A stretch of DNA of 58,112 nt, from contig JADJYH010000043.1 in assembly GCA_016719855.1 (NCBI GenBank), positions 1 through 58,112 of the forward strand, written 5' to 3'. The DNA is from Saprospiraceae bacterium. Lineage in GTDB: Bacteria > Bacteroidota > Bacteroidia > Chitinophagales > Saprospiraceae. The notes below the pieces were generated by a model. That model was not told the origin of the DNA. It made no database searches and worked only from the letters and a program-made list of their open reading frames with translations. Of the stretch, positions 1-9,853 are shown piece by piece. The translations under genes and the position numbers were made by a program. The stretch's first letter is position 1. Every line of letters begins with the position of its first letter.

Positions 1-1841
1 CCTCCACCTTCTTCCCCTGAAAAATCAGCAGCGCCGCTTTGTTCACCAGCGCCTGCTCATAGTCGGGGTCAAGGGCGAGGGCTTGGTCGTACAGCTTTTC
101 GCCTTGTGGCAGGTTGTTCGTCAGCACATTGGCGTAGCCGAGGTTGAGGAGGGCGATGGGGCGTTCGGGGTTTAGCTTCAGTACGTTTTCAAACACGGTT
201 TTCGCTTCTGCAATGCGTTTCAAGGCCAGTAGCGAAGCGCCTTTTTTCTCAAGAAATCGAGGTGGAGCGGATAATCTTGTACAGCAAGGTCATAGTAATG
301 CAATGCACTTTCAGCATAGCCCTTATTCATACATGCTTCCCCAACACGGTAGGCTGTCCAAGCATCCAGCTTCATTCCATCGGGAAACTTTATGGCCAAA
401 ATCCCTTCCCAATCTTGCTTCAAAAACATCAAATGTACCTTAACGGGGAGCAATTGTTCCGGTTTTTCCTTCGATTTGGAAAGGTAAAACGCCGCACTGT
501 CCAACATCACGGGCGAGGCGATGTACTTGTCGTGCATGGCGAGGTAGCCCCGTGCCATGTCCAACGGAGAGGGGTTCGGCTTGGTGAGGTTCTGGATGCC
601 GAGGAACGCCTTTTTTTGCGGTGCAATCGTCGTTGTCATTGCCGATTTATCCCTTTGGGAAGGCAAGCCAATGCGGTGGTCGGTGATGCGCACGTGCGGG
701 ATGTCCGTGCTGCCGGACTTGGGCATGTGGCAGGCTACGCAATTGTCTGATTTTGAGGCCCTTAGTTCCGGTTTTTCGGTGCATGCATTGGTGGCGTGGC
801 ACTTCAAGCAAGCGTTGTTGTACTGGCTGGCGGGGGTGATTTCCACGCTGCGGTGCGGCTGGTGGCAAGTGATACAGCTCAGTTCCGGCGAGTTTTTGAA
901 GCATTCGCTCATGCGCAGCCGGTCGGCCTGCGAGGCCATGATGAAGTGCTCGTGGGAGTCCGTGTAGCGGGGCAAATAGACGTTCAGCACCTCGCTCAGG
1001 CGCATCCCCGGCTTGAAGTCGAAGAAGGTTTTGCCCTCGTTCAGCACGGCCACGCCCTGAAGGTGGCAGCGCTGGCAGAGGTCCATCTGAAGGTCACGGG
1101 GCAGTCGGCGGGGATTCACGATAGAGTAGTCTGCTTGCTTGGCGGTATCTACGACGAGGCCCCGCAGCTTCTCCTCCACATGCAGTTTGCCGGGACCATG
1201 GCAGCGCTCGCACTCGATGCCAGTGGGCATTTTCGAGAAGCGATTCATCGAACCGGGCACTTGTTCCGGCAGGTGGTTGTGGCAGGTGATGCATTCATCG
1301 GTGAGCCAGCGCCCGAAACGGCTGTTGTTTTCTTTGAAACCGGGCGCCAAGTCCCATCGCTTTTCCTGCGTGTACCAAGTGACCGGGGCTTGGTAGAGGT
1401 AGCCGTTTTCGTTGATGATATGCGAGTTGGTATGCTGCCCCGAGCCGACGATGTAGCTGATTTTTTCCAGGCGGTGGTGGATGGTATCGCCATCGTCGCC
1501 GAGGCGGTATTCGAGGACGTACATCACCGAGTCCTTGAAAAAGGGGCGGTAGTAAAAATGCGGAGCGAATCGTAAACGACGGCATGCGGGCCGAAGGTGG
1601 CAGCGGTCTTTTTTAGGGTCGCCAAATCGAAGGAGCGGCCCATACCCGTGTGCTGGAAAGTCTCGTGGACGTTGGCGTGGCAAGAGGCACAGGTGGCCAT
1701 GCCCACGTAGGCGACGCTGTCCCGAACGTTGCGGAAGGGGGAAGTGGTGGCTGGGGATTGGGCTGTGTTACTGCAAAAAGCAAAGAGCCACGCCATGAGA
1801 AGAGCCAGAAAAGTAAGTAGGGTGAGTTTAGAAAGATTCAT
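1..1841 (-). CDS. Multiheme cytochrome c with C-terminal TPR repeats (partial, frameshifted)
   Basis: The N-terminus is a hydrophobic export segment (LTLLTFLALLMAWLFAFC). Seven CxxCH heme-binding motifs follow: CASCH, CITCH, CERCH, CQRCH, CITCH, CLKCH and CVACH. The C-terminal part has TPR-like helices (ALLNLGYANVLTNNLPQGEK) and runs off the left edge, so the C-terminus is missing. This fits the periplasmic or outer-surface multiheme cytochromes of Bacteroidota that have a cytochrome c554-type fold. Redox partner and substrate are not evident. The frame breaks near 1560 and near 232. The second break is cured by adding one G to the GAGAAAAAAGG context, which suggests a sequencing error. I chose the ATG at 1841 because it precedes the hydrophobic segment. 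The toxin gene ends 23 bp upstream. Confidence 0.8.
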
Positions 1842-1863
1842 GTCGGAAAAGACAAGCAAAAAT

Positions 1864-2138
1864 TCAGAAAGGGGCTTTTTTCGGGTCTTGCCTTGCATCA
1901 AAAAAAGCGAGGATTGTCAACGCTTTGCTGGTGTAGCGGTAGTACATTCTGCGATTTTTGTCAATCAAAATATAGCGAAGGTTTTCCCGGCTTTGGCGCC
2001 GGGTTTTTGAGACAAGTCCTTTCCCATTCTTTCCTTGAAACTAAAAGCAGCTTGAATCTCCCCGGCAGATTCAAAATAGTCAACAATATCAGTCAAATCA
2101 CGGAGTGCATCATTGTGCCAATTGACACTAATTGCCAT
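1864..2138 (-). CDS. ParE/RelE-type toxin (one frameshift)
   Basis: The first part reads MAISVNWHNDALRDL and continues as a helical segment (IVDYFESAGEIQAAFSFKER). The second part, in another frame, reads RYILIDKNRRMYYRYTSKAL and then TILAFFDARQDP, ending at 1864. Together they make the compact alpha/beta fold expected of a ParE-like ribonuclease or gyrase toxin of about 95 residues. One extra A in the GGGAAAACC run near 1985 joins the halves. Antitoxin then toxin, on the same strand, is the normal order. Assignment rests on fold-like pattern and context; the exact subfamily is not certain. Confidence 0.7.
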
Positions 2139-2405
2139 TGCCCAACTTTTTAGCCTTGCATCCAAATGCGCCATCGCTGCTTCATGCGAGACGATATTTT
2201 TGCCAGCTTTTGCGTCTGAAATGGCCATGTCGAGCCGTGATTGCTGTTGCGGTGTAAGCTCGTCCCACCAATCTGCGTTGTCCTCTCGGGCATTTGCCAG
2301 TAAGTCCAAAACAATATCCCTGACTTTGAGCAAGGTCTGTGGGTCATCCACGCTCCAAAGCAGGTCGAACAGGCTGCCTTTAATTTCTAAAGTATTCATA
2401 ATCAA
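2139..2405 (-). CDS. Antitoxin of the ParE-like pair
   Basis: This acidic, helical protein of roughly 85-90 residues starts MIMNTLEIKG and contains WWDELTPQQQSRLDMAISDA. That pattern is typical of the small antitoxins paired with ParE/RelE toxins in Bacteroidota and Cyanobacteria. The frame has no stop before the toxin: it reads directly into MAISVNWH, so on paper the two proteins are fused. The toxin has a plausible own ATG at 2138, so either a stop was lost to an indel or it is a real fusion. Either ATG (2405 or 2399) could be the start. Confidence 0.6.
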
Positions 2406-2576
2406 TGATTTGCGATTCTAAAATGCCGATTTGAACATAGCAAATTTAGAATTTCTTCAGCCTTTGCGACCTAAACACTTCTTTGGTTTGCCAGACAGCC
2501 ACTTTTCTTTTCTCGCTCCGAGCAGGTTGCGGTCATTCAACTTTTTGGGCCTGCCTATTCATCAGTCTGAGCCAAA

Positions 2577-2676
2577 GCCCAAAAAAAGGGGTGGTTATGG
2601 CAGCCTCAAAGGTAAAATCTGGATGTCGCCTGATTTTGACGCACCATTGGACGACATGAAAGAATACATGGGATAA
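2577..2676 (+). pseudogene. Antitoxin C-terminal remnant (DUF2281-like)
   Basis: Only the C-terminal tail is recognisable: GGYGSLKGKIWMSPDFDAPL followed by DDMKEYMG and stop. This is the conserved end of DUF2281/VapB-like antitoxins that sit before PIN toxins. The preceding codons do not look like the usual antitoxin N-terminus. The PIN remnant starts 3 bp after the stop codon, the standard arrangement. Confidence 0.55.
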
Positions 2677-2678
2677 AC

Positions 2679-3065
2679 ATGAAAAGCTACCTTCTCGACA
2701 CCCACACCCTGCTTTGGTACCGATGCTGACCCTCTATTGAGTAAAAAGGCTTTGGAAATTATTGAAAACCTCGAAATAAAATCCATCATAAGTCATGTAA
2801 GCCTTTGGGAGTTGCCATCAAAATGAGTATTGGAAAGCTAAATATTCAAATGCCTTTCCCGGAATTAGAACCCAAACTCTTGATTGATGGGTTTCATATC
2901 TTACCAATTTCATCTCCACATATCGTTGCATATTCTGAACTTCAACTTCACCATCGTGACCCATTTGACAGGTTGTTGATTGCTCAAGCAATACAAGAAA
3001 ACCTACCAATCCTGGGCAATGATGATGCTTTTGACACATATCCTGTGCAGAGAGTTTGGAAATAA
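2679..3065 (+). pseudogene. PIN-domain (VapC-like) toxin, frameshifted
   Basis: The frame starts MKSYLLDTHTLLWY, the classic PIN N-terminus with the first metal-binding Asp, and then stops early. Later frames carry KKALEIIENLEIKSIISHVS, WELAIKMSIGKL and DPFDRLLIAQAIQENLPILG, ending NDDAFDTYPVQRVWK. All conserved PIN acidic positions can be assembled, but at least two frame changes are needed. It may be dead or merely mis-sequenced. It pairs with the antitoxin remnant just upstream. Confidence 0.65.
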
Positions 3066-3081
3066 TGCCATAAATATCAAC

Positions 3082-4194
3082 ATGAAAAAAATCATCGTCC
3101 TCGGCGCCGGCCTCGTCGGCAGCGCCATCGCCATTGACCTCAAAAAACAGCACAGCGTTACCAGCGCGGATGCCAGCGCCGAGTCGCTGAAAAAGCCCGC
3201 TGCGCACGGCATCCCCACCGTGCAGGCCGACCTTTCCAACCCAGAAAAACTCAGGGAATTGGTCAAGGATTTCGACCTCGTCATCGGCGCATTACCGGGC
3301 TTCTTGGGCTACAATGCCCTCAAAACCTGCATCGAAGCGGGCAAGAACGTGGTGGACATCAGCTTCTTCCCCGAAGACGCTTTCGGCTTGGATGAACTGG
3401 CAAAGCAGCACAACGTCACCGCCGTGGTGGACTGTGGCGTGGCCCCCGGCATGGGCAATATCATCTTTGGACACCACCACAAGTACCAGAAAATCAACAG
3501 CTTCCGCTGCCTTGTGGGCGGGTTGCCGCAGTTGCGGCAATGGCCGTGGGAGTACCGTGCGGTCTTCTCGCCGATTGACGTGATAGAGGAGTACATCCGT
3601 CCGGCGAGGTACGTGGAGGGCGGCAGGCTCGTGACCCGTGAGGCGCTCTCCGACCCCGAACTGATTGATTTTCAAGGTGTTGGCACACTCGAAGCTTTCA
3701 ACACCGATGGCCTTCGCTCGCTCATCCACACCATGCCCGACGTGCCGGACATGATTGAAAAGACCCTGCGCTACCCCGGCTGCATCGAGTACCTGCGGGT
3801 GCTGCGGGCGGGCGGTTTTTTCAGCTACGACGAGGTGGAGGTGAAGGGGCAAAAAATTCGGCCCGTGGACATGACGGCCCGGCTGCTCTTCCCGCAATGG
3901 AAGCTCAAGCCCGGCGAGGGCGATTTCACCATCATGCGCATCAGCCTTGGCACCGACAAGGGCCAAATCACCTACGACCTCCTCGACCGCTACGACCCCG
4001 CCACGGACACCATCAGCATGGCCCGAACGACGGGCTACACCTGCACGGCGGTGGCCAATTTGGTGCTGGATGGGAAATATGATAGGAAGGGGATTAGCCC
4101 ACCGGAGTATGTCGGCGAGGTGGAGGGGGGGCTGGAATTTGTGTTGGGGTATTTGGGGAAGCGGGGGGTGGTTTACAGAAAAACGAAATCCTGA
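3082..4194 (+). CDS. Saccharopine dehydrogenase-family oxidoreductase
   Basis: The protein is 370 residues. The N-terminal Rossmann fold opens with KKIIVLGAGLVGSAIAIDL, the GxGxxG dinucleotide site. The middle and C-terminal region (GVAPGMGNIIFG, PQLRQWPWEYRAVFSPIDVI, GFFSYDEVEVKG) matches the saccharopine dehydrogenase C-terminal domain, as in lysine 6-dehydrogenase-like or carboxynorspermidine-synthase-like enzymes. The likely role is NAD(P)-dependent amino acid oxidation or reductive condensation in the cytoplasm. I chose the ATG at 3082 over an upstream ATG at 2980 because the Rossmann strand starts there and the earlier start lies in the PIN remnant. The gene is intact. Confidence 0.85.
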   Translation: MKKIIVLGAGLVGSAIAIDLKKQHSVTSADASAESLKKPAAHGIPTVQADLSNPEKLRELVKDFDLVIGALPGFLGYNALKTCIEAGKNVVDISFFPEDAFGLDELAKQHNVTAVVDCGVAPGMGNIIFGHHHKYQKINSFRCLVGGLPQLRQWPWEYRAVFSPIDVIEEYIRPARYVEGGRLVTREALSDPELIDFQGVGTLEAFNTDGLRSLIHTMPDVPDMIEKTLRYPGCIEYLRVLRAGGFFSYDEVEVKGQKIRPVDMTARLLFPQWKLKPGEGDFTIMRISLGTDKGQITYDLLDRYDPATDTISMARTTGYTCTAVANLVLDGKYDRKGISPPEYVGEVEGGLEFVLGYLGKRGVVYRKTKS

Positions 4195-4219
4195 TTTTCA
4201 CCATAAATTCTCCAACGAC

Positions 4220-4686
4220 ATGCTATCATTTGACGAAAACGGACATCTAATTCCGCATGAAATTATTGAAGGACGTGGGATGACTTCGTTTTACACCTTC
4301 ACAGAAAATTGTGAAAACAAAGACGAAGAAAACGTTTGCTGGCGAGTTATCTCTTGTATTTAGATGCCGTTAAAAGCATTTTGAAACACCATTTTATCAA
4401 TGGGTCAACGGCAGTTTCGTCACTCAAAAACAACTTCCAAGAGACATTGACATGGTGACTTTTCTTCCTTATGATCTGATTGTGAAAAAGGCTATTTTTG
4501 TTGAACAATTAAGAAAAACCTCGAAGCAACTTTACAAGATTGATGGTTTTTTCGCTCCGACAGCCAATTGGAACCATCGTTACTTTGAAAGCACGTTGAG
4601 AGAAGCCGAAAGATGGAGGAACCTTGTTTGGCACTTCGAGAGAAGGTTTCCCCAAAGGCATCATCAAACTAAACTTTACGCCATGA
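4220..4686 (+). pseudogene. DUF6932-like protein, frameshifted
   Basis: It begins MLSFDENGHLIPHEIIE. Later frames carry YQWVNGSFVTQKQLPRDIDM, VTFLPYDLIVKKAIFVEQLR and finally FGTSREGFPKGIIKLNFTP with stop at 4684. This layout resembles DUF6932 proteins, which contain a nucleotidyltransferase-like GSF...DID signature. Two or three frame changes are needed. The next small gene overlaps its stop codon (ATGA). Confidence 0.55.
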
Positions 4687-4981
4687 CCACTCGCAAACTT
4701 GCATCCCTAACCACAAACCTAAAATCGCCGACGCAGCGCTCAAGAATGGAAGGCTGAGGATGAACCGTTGTCCAACATGGTCGTGCAATTACGAGCTTTT
4801 GAAACAGGAACTGCTCAAAGACCTGCTCGTTGAACTGGTGCAGAGCGGCGTCAGCTTCAACAGTGCTGGCGATTTTATCCAACGCCTCACCACTTACCTG
4901 AAAAGTACGGCACAGCAGGAAAAGCTGCCAAAATCCATCAGTTCCAAGTTGGCAGAGGTCGAAAAGTTGTTGATAGCATAA
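4683..4981 (+). CDS. Small helical protein downstream of the DUF6932-like gene (frameshifted)
   Basis: It starts with the ATG of the ATGA overlap (MTTRKLASLTTNLK). After at least one frame change it continues as DLLVELVQSGVSFNSAGDFI, ending EKLPKSISSKLAEVEKLLIA. It is predicted to be all-helical. The overlap suggests translational coupling with the preceding gene, as in two-gene toxin-antitoxin-like modules. No family is recognised with confidence. Confidence 0.4.
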
Positions 4982-5509
4982 AGCCTTCTCCTTGAGATAT
5001 TCCAAAAAATAATCCTCGCTTTCTCGGCCATTCTCCTCTTCGGCCTCTTCCTCCCCCAGCACTTCACCATGCCCGTAGAAGGTGCCACCAGTAAGGATTA
5101 CCACCCAGATTCCTTCTGGTACTACCCTTGGGGGAAGTCCGTCACCCACAAAGGCGTGGACATTTTCGCAAAGGCAGGCACCCGTGTTTTTTCCGCAACG
5201 AGCGGCTTGGTCATCTTCGCTGGGCAAATAGAAATGGGCGGCAACTTAGTCTTCGTGCTTGGCCCGAAATGGCGACTTCACTACGCCCATTTGCGGGAAA
5301 TCAAGACTTCGGCTTTTTCTTGGGCGAGTTGTGGCGAAACTATTGGTACGGTGGGAACGAGCGGAAACGCAGTTGGAAAGCAGCCACATTTGCACTACGC
5401 CATCGAGACGCTTGTGCCTTATCCTTGGCGCTGGGACGGCGACCGCCAAGGCTGGAAGAAGATGTTTTATTTGAACCCGATTGAATACCTGCGAGCCGCC
5501 CAATCGTAA
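4982..5509 (+). CDS. M23 (LytM-type) metallopeptidase, membrane-anchored
   Basis: The catalytic region has HKGVDIFAKAGT and HLHYAIE, matching the HxxxD and HxH zinc ligands of M23 peptidoglycan endopeptidases. An in-frame hydrophobic segment upstream (KIILAFSAILLFGLFLPQ) would anchor it in the inner membrane. The first ATG in frame is at 5069, after that segment, so the true start is probably hidden by an indel in or before the preceding gene's stop at 4979. About 146-175 residues, short for the family but with a complete catalytic domain. The likely job is cell-wall remodelling. Confidence 0.75.
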   Translation, partial: SLLLEIFQKIILAFSAILLFGLFLPQHFTMPVEGATSKDYHPDSFWYYPWGKSVTHKGVDIFAKAGTRVFSATSGLVIFAGQIEMGGNLVFVLGPKWRLHYAHLREIKTSAFSWASCGETIGTVGTSGNAVGKQPHLHYAIETLVPYPWRWDGDRQGWKKMFYLNPIEYLRAAQS

Positions 5510-5535
5510 ATCGTCATTCGCCAATCGTAAATCAA
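5500..5535. repeat. Short iterated repeat, unit about 9-10 bp (AATCGTAAATC)
   Basis: Degenerate copies of CCAATCGTAAATC separated by CGTCATTCG span the stop codon of the M23 gene and the gap to the convergent oxidoreductase. It is one of the locus-specific arrays seen throughout the window. Confidence 0.6.
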
Positions 5536-8534
5536 CCAAGCGCCTCCCACAAAACCTCCACCGGATGAAGCGCCTTCCTCCCCGTCCCATCCAAAATCTG
5601 GTGACGGCAGCTTGTCCCAGGCGCAGCGATGACAAGCTGTTGCAAGTCTGTGACTTGCAACGCCTTCCGAATGGCCGGGAACAGCACCAACTCCCCAATC
5701 TTCATGCTCACTTCGTAATGCTCCGCCTCATAGCCGAACGACCCCGCCATGCCACAGCAGCCGGACGGGATGACCTCCACAACATAATTTTCCGGCAACC
5801 CGCAGACCCACGCCGAATGCTCCACGCTCGACAGCGCCTTCTGGTGGCAATGGCCGTGAAGCAGCACTTTTTTCTTTTCCTTCGTAAAAATATTGGGGGT
5901 GATATTGCCCGCCTTTATCTCCTTTGCCAGAAACTCATCTATCAGCAACGCATTGGTAGCCAACGACTTAGCGACTTGCACGTCCTCTTTCGCCACCAGC
6001 CGGGGGTACTCGTCCCGAAAGCCGAGGATCGCCGACGGCTCGATGCCAACGAGCGGAGTTTCCGCCGAAATCAGCTTTGGAAAAAATGCGCCGTTCTCCT
6101 CGCCAACCGCTGCGCCTCCGGCAACAAACCCTTCGACAATTGCGCCCGACCGCTCTGCGGGTGCGCTGGCAATTCGACCTCGTAACCGAGGCGTGACAGC
6201 AGTTGCAAGCCTTCATCCCAATTTCCACATCGTAAAAGTCGGTGAACTCGTCGCAGAACAGGAAGATTTTCCCCTTCCTCCCCACTCGATTTTAGCTCGT
6301 GTCGGTGTTTTTTGTACCAGTTTCGCAAGGTGGTTTTCGCAAGCGGCGGCAAGCTGCGCTGCTGTGCAACGCCTACGATTTTTTTCACCAAACTGCCTGA
6401 CAATGAATTGTTTGTGAAAAAATTGGCCACGCCGGGAAAGTGCGACAACACGGCGTTCATCCGCCCGATATGCCCGAAGAACTTCGCCCGCAAGGGCACG
6501 CCATGCCGCTGGTAATATTGATGCAGGAACTCTGCCTTCATCGTCGTCATGTCCACGTTCGAGGGGCATTCGGAGGTGCAGCCCTTACAGGAGAGGCACA
6601 GGTCAAGCACCTGTTTCACCTCCGTCATTCCGATTTCGGATTTCGGATTGCGGATTGCGGATTGCGGCGTCAGCCATTACCGCCAACCGTCAAGAATTCC
6701 CGCAGCGCATTGGCCCGGGCCCTGGTCGTGTGCTTCTCGTCCCTCGTCGCCCGGTAGCTGGGGCACATCGTTCCACCGCTTAGGTCGAGGCGGCGGCAGT
6801 CGCCGGAGCCGTTGCATTTCTCGGCCATGTGGAGGAAGCCGCCAGCGTCCGAGAAGTCCATCACCGTCTGAACTTCAGGCGTTTTCGCACCGACTTCGTA
6901 CGCGCAGCGCATCCATTGGCGGGGCGTCGGTGATTTTGCCGGGATTGAAAATGCCGTGCGGGTCCCAGGTTTTTTGATGTCCCGCAGCAGTTGGTAATTG
7001 GCCTCGCCGAGCATCAGCGGGATGAACTCGCCCCGCACCCGCCCGTCGCCATGCTCGCCGGAGAGGCTGCCGTTGTACTTTTTCACCAATTTGGCGGAAG
7101 CCAGCGCTATCTCCCGAAACTGACGCACGTCGTCCGCATTTTTCAGGTTCAAAACGGGCTTCGTGTGCAGTTCGCCAGCCCCGGCGTGGGCGTAGTAAAC
7201 GGCTTTTTGCCCAAAGCCCGCCATCATCGCCTCGAACTCCCGGATGTAGGCGGGCAGGTCGGCCAGCGACACGGCGGTATCCTCCACGAAAGAGTACGGC
7301 TTGGCGTCGCCGGGGATGTTGGACATGACGCCGAGGCCCGCATTGCGCAGCGCCCACACCTGGTGGGTCTGCTTTCCGGTCACGATGGGGAAGGCATAGC
7401 CCATGCCCACCGCTCTGAATGATTCGATGAGTTCCTGCGCAGCAGCCTCGGCCTCGGCCAGCATTTCCCTACGAAATTCAATCATCAAAACCGCAGCCGG
7501 ATCGCCCTGCACGAAGAAGCGGTTTTTGGCTTGCTCGATGTTCCCCTTCGTGCAGTCCAGCGTGATTTTGTCCACTAGTTCGCACTGATCGGGGCGGTGC
7601 TGCATGGCCACCAGCGTGGCTTCCATGCTTTCGTCGAGGCTGGCGAAATGGGCGCACAGCACGGCTGGCACGGGCGGCGGCAACGGCACGACGTTCAGTT
7701 TGATGGCCGTCGTGAAGGCCAATGTGCCTTCGCTGCCTGTCAGCAGTTTGCAAAAATTGAAGTCCGGGCCGTTGGGGTTGAAGGGCTTGTGGTCGAGCAG
7801 CACGTCCACGGCATAGCCCGTGTTGCGTCGGTGGATGTCGGGCTTGGGGTATTCCCGGCGGATATTCTGCTGGTTTTCAGGGAGTTGGAGGGTTTCGTAG
7901 AGTTGGCGATAGATTTGGGTTTCAGGAGCGTAGTGTCGGCCTGCCCCGAAGTCACGGGACCTTGCGCCATCCAGCGTTGCCTTCTCAAAAACTCCCCTTC
8001 GGAAATGCTCCCAAACACCACCTCCGACCCATCGCTCAACACCGCCTCGATTTCCAGCACATGCTCCCGGGTGGTTCCATGCACGATGCTGGTCGCCCCG
8101 CAGGAATTGTTGCCGACCATGCCGCCAATCATCGCCCGGCTGGCCGTGGCGGTCACGGGGCCGAAGAACAGGCCGTAGGGTTTCAAAAACTCGTTCAACT
8201 CGTCCCGGATGACGCCCGGCTGCACCCGCACCCAGCGTTCTTGCTCGTTGATTTCCAGGATTTTATTCCAATGTTTCGACACATCCACCACGATGCCCGT
8301 GCCAACGCACTGCCCGCCTAACGACGTGCCCGCTGTGCGGGGAATCAGGCTAGTTTCATTTTCCGTTGCGAAGCGAATGAGCTTTTTCACGTCATCCACC
8401 GTGCGAGGATAGGCGACGGCAAGCGGCAGCTCCCGATAAACCGAGGCGTCGGTGGCATAGAGCGCCCGCATGAGCGAGTCGAAGTGAAGTTCGCCGTCGA
8501 GGGACTGCTGGAGCTGGCGGAGTTTGGATTGCAT
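5532..8534 (-). CDS. FAD-linked oxidase / Fe-S protein (D-lactate or glycolate dehydrogenase-like), frameshifted
   Basis: Joined across frames this makes a protein of about 1000 residues. In order: a PCMH-type FAD-binding domain (RTAGTSLGGQCVGTG, MIGGMVGNNSCGA); an FAD-oxidase C-terminal domain (KYNGSLSGEHGDGRVRGEF); two 4Fe-4S sites (SGDCRRLDLSGGTMCPS and LCLSCKGCTSECPSNVDM); and CCG domains (HGHCHQKAL, PSGCCGMAGSFGYE). This is the standard Bacteroidota fusion of GlpC-like and GlcD-like modules, expected to oxidise a 2-hydroxy acid and pass electrons on. Frame breaks occur near 7940, 6660, 6070 and 6000. A short repeat array (6629-6668) lies between the FAD part and the second Fe-S site. I chose the ATG at 8534 (MQSKLRQLQQS). 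Confidence 0.85.
6629..6668. repeat. Heptamer array (ATTGCGG-type) inside a coding gene
   Basis: Tandem near-copies of GATTTCG/GATTGCG with period 7. On the minus strand, after adding one base upstream, it reads as the linker TPQSAIRNPKSEIG between oxidoreductase domains. Confidence 0.7.
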
Positions 8535-8702
8535 GGTTGATTTTTGCCGCCCAAAAGTGCGTATTTTCAGCAATTGCGAAGCAAGAAAAATAACTGTACT
8601 GACTTGAGTTCGGGAATTACAATCGCTCCGATGGAGCTGTTAGGGATTGGCATAACTCACGTTAGACTATTGAAAAAATACTGGGGCTTGTCCCCGCATT
8701 CA

Positions 8703-8735
8703 AGCGACCGGTTAACTTCACGTCAACCGGTCGCT
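8703..8735. other. Perfect 11-bp stem hairpin in a divergent intergenic region
   Basis: AGCGACCGGTT and AACCGGTCGCT are separated by an 11-base loop, followed on the plus strand by GTGTTTTG. It lies between two divergent genes, where no terminator is expected for either. It could end a small RNA transcript or be an operator. Apart from this hairpin and the array at 8849, the 8535-8932 gap shows nothing recognisable. Confidence 0.5.
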
Positions 8736-8848
8736 GTGTTTTGTGGATATTTAAGCCACACCTCACTTACCCGGCAAATCCTTTCACTTTTTTGCAACAA
8801 TTCCCCCCACATTTATCACCAATCGTCTTAAATTCGCCGCTGGGAAAA

Positions 8849-8925
8849 GTTATTGAGTTATTGGGTGATTGCGTTATTCTTGAAGCCAATTCCCCAGTAA
8901 CTCAATAACCCAATAACTCAATAAC
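8849..8925. repeat. Inverted 8-bp-period array before the S24 gene
   Basis: The left arm begins GTTATTGAGTTATTGGGT (8849-8866) and the right arm ends with its exact reverse complement (8908-8925). Both arms are made of a TTATTGRG-like unit. The right arm ends 7 bp before the start codon at 8933. Confidence 0.8.
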
Positions 8926-8932
8926 GCCCCAC

Positions 8933-9763
8933 GTGAACAGCATCATCACCGACCGATTCATCAATTGCCACAACAAGCTCCGAGAGGACGGCAAGGTGCG
9001 CTCCAGCCGCATGTTTGCCATCACGCTCGACTACCTACCGCAGAGCCTCAGCGAGATACTCAAGGGCCGCCGTGATGTGACCATCGAACTGCTCCGCAAG
9101 GCGGTGGAGGAGTACAGCTTCAACCCCGTTTACCTGTTCACGGGCGAGGGCACAATGTTCCTTTCTGGCGAGGAAAACAAGAGCTTTCGGATGCTCACCG
9201 TCGTCACCGACCGGGACAACGACGAGCGCATCGTGCACGTGCCAGTGCCAGCGCAAGCGGGCTACGCCGGGGAACAGCTCGACCCCATTTTCTTCGAGGA
9301 ACTGCCAACCTACACCCTCCCGGACTACAAGTACAAGACAGGCACCCACCGCTCTTTCGACGTGAGCGGCGACAGTATGGAACCCACGCTTTTCGAGGGC
9401 GACAAAGTGGTGTGCAGCTTCCTGGAACCGAGCTACTGGGAGACCAGCCTGAAAGACAATTACGTTTATGTCATCGTCACTCGTGGCGATGTGGTGGTGA
9501 AGCGAACCTTCAACCACATCCGCACAGGGCGCTGCCTGGAGCTGCACTCCGACAACGAGTTTTATCAGCCCTTCAACGTGCCGATCGGCGACGTGCGGGA
9601 AATCTGGTATGTCCGGGCGAAAATCAGCCCGTTCCTGCCAGCCCCGGCCAGCCTCCAAAACCTAATGCGCACGGAAATGCAGGAACTCACGAAGGTGATT
9701 CAACAGCAGAGCAAGTTGATAGAGAATTTGTACGAGACTATCGAAAAACTGGCAAACAAGTAG
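8933..9763 (+). CDS. S24/LexA-like transcriptional repressor
   Basis: The protein is 276 residues. The N-terminal 75 residues look like a degenerate XRE/CI helix-turn-helix domain (SLSEILKGRRDVTIELLRKA). The C-terminal S24 peptidase domain carries VSGDSMEPTLFEGDKVV, with Ser148 as nucleophile, and GDVVVKRTF, with Lys190 as general base. AQAGYAGE near residue 109 resembles an Ala-Gly self-cleavage site. A short coiled-coil-like tail (EMQELTKVIQQQSKLIENLY) follows. It is expected to respond to RecA or to stress by autocleavage. The start is a GTG immediately after the inverted array, which could be its operator or 5' leader. The domain order matches phage CI rather than true LexA. Confidence 0.8.
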   Translation: MNSIITDRFINCHNKLREDGKVRSSRMFAITLDYLPQSLSEILKGRRDVTIELLRKAVEEYSFNPVYLFTGEGTMFLSGEENKSFRMLTVVTDRDNDERIVHVPVPAQAGYAGEQLDPIFFEELPTYTLPDYKYKTGTHRSFDVSGDSMEPTLFEGDKVVCSFLEPSYWETSLKDNYVYVIVTRGDVVVKRTFNHIRTGRCLELHSDNEFYQPFNVPIGDVREIWYVRAKISPFLPAPASLQNLMRTEMQELTKVIQQQSKLIENLYETIEKLANK

Positions 9764-9810
9764 CTTTGCAAGTTAAATTTGGATTTCAAAATTTGAAGCT
9801 TGCAGCCACC

Positions 9811-9853
9811 CCAATTCACTCATTCTTTCATCCAATCATTCACTCATTTTATC
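9811..9853. repeat. Short repeat array (TTCACTCATT / TCCAATCATT) before a start codon
   Basis: Degenerate units of about 9 bp (CAATTCACTCATT, CCAATCATTCACTCATT) run up to the ATG at 9854. Confidence 0.55.

Noticed and set aside
796..1575. Long plus-strand frame opposite the cytochrome gene
   Set aside because: The opposite strand carries seven heme motifs in one frame; this is a shadow.
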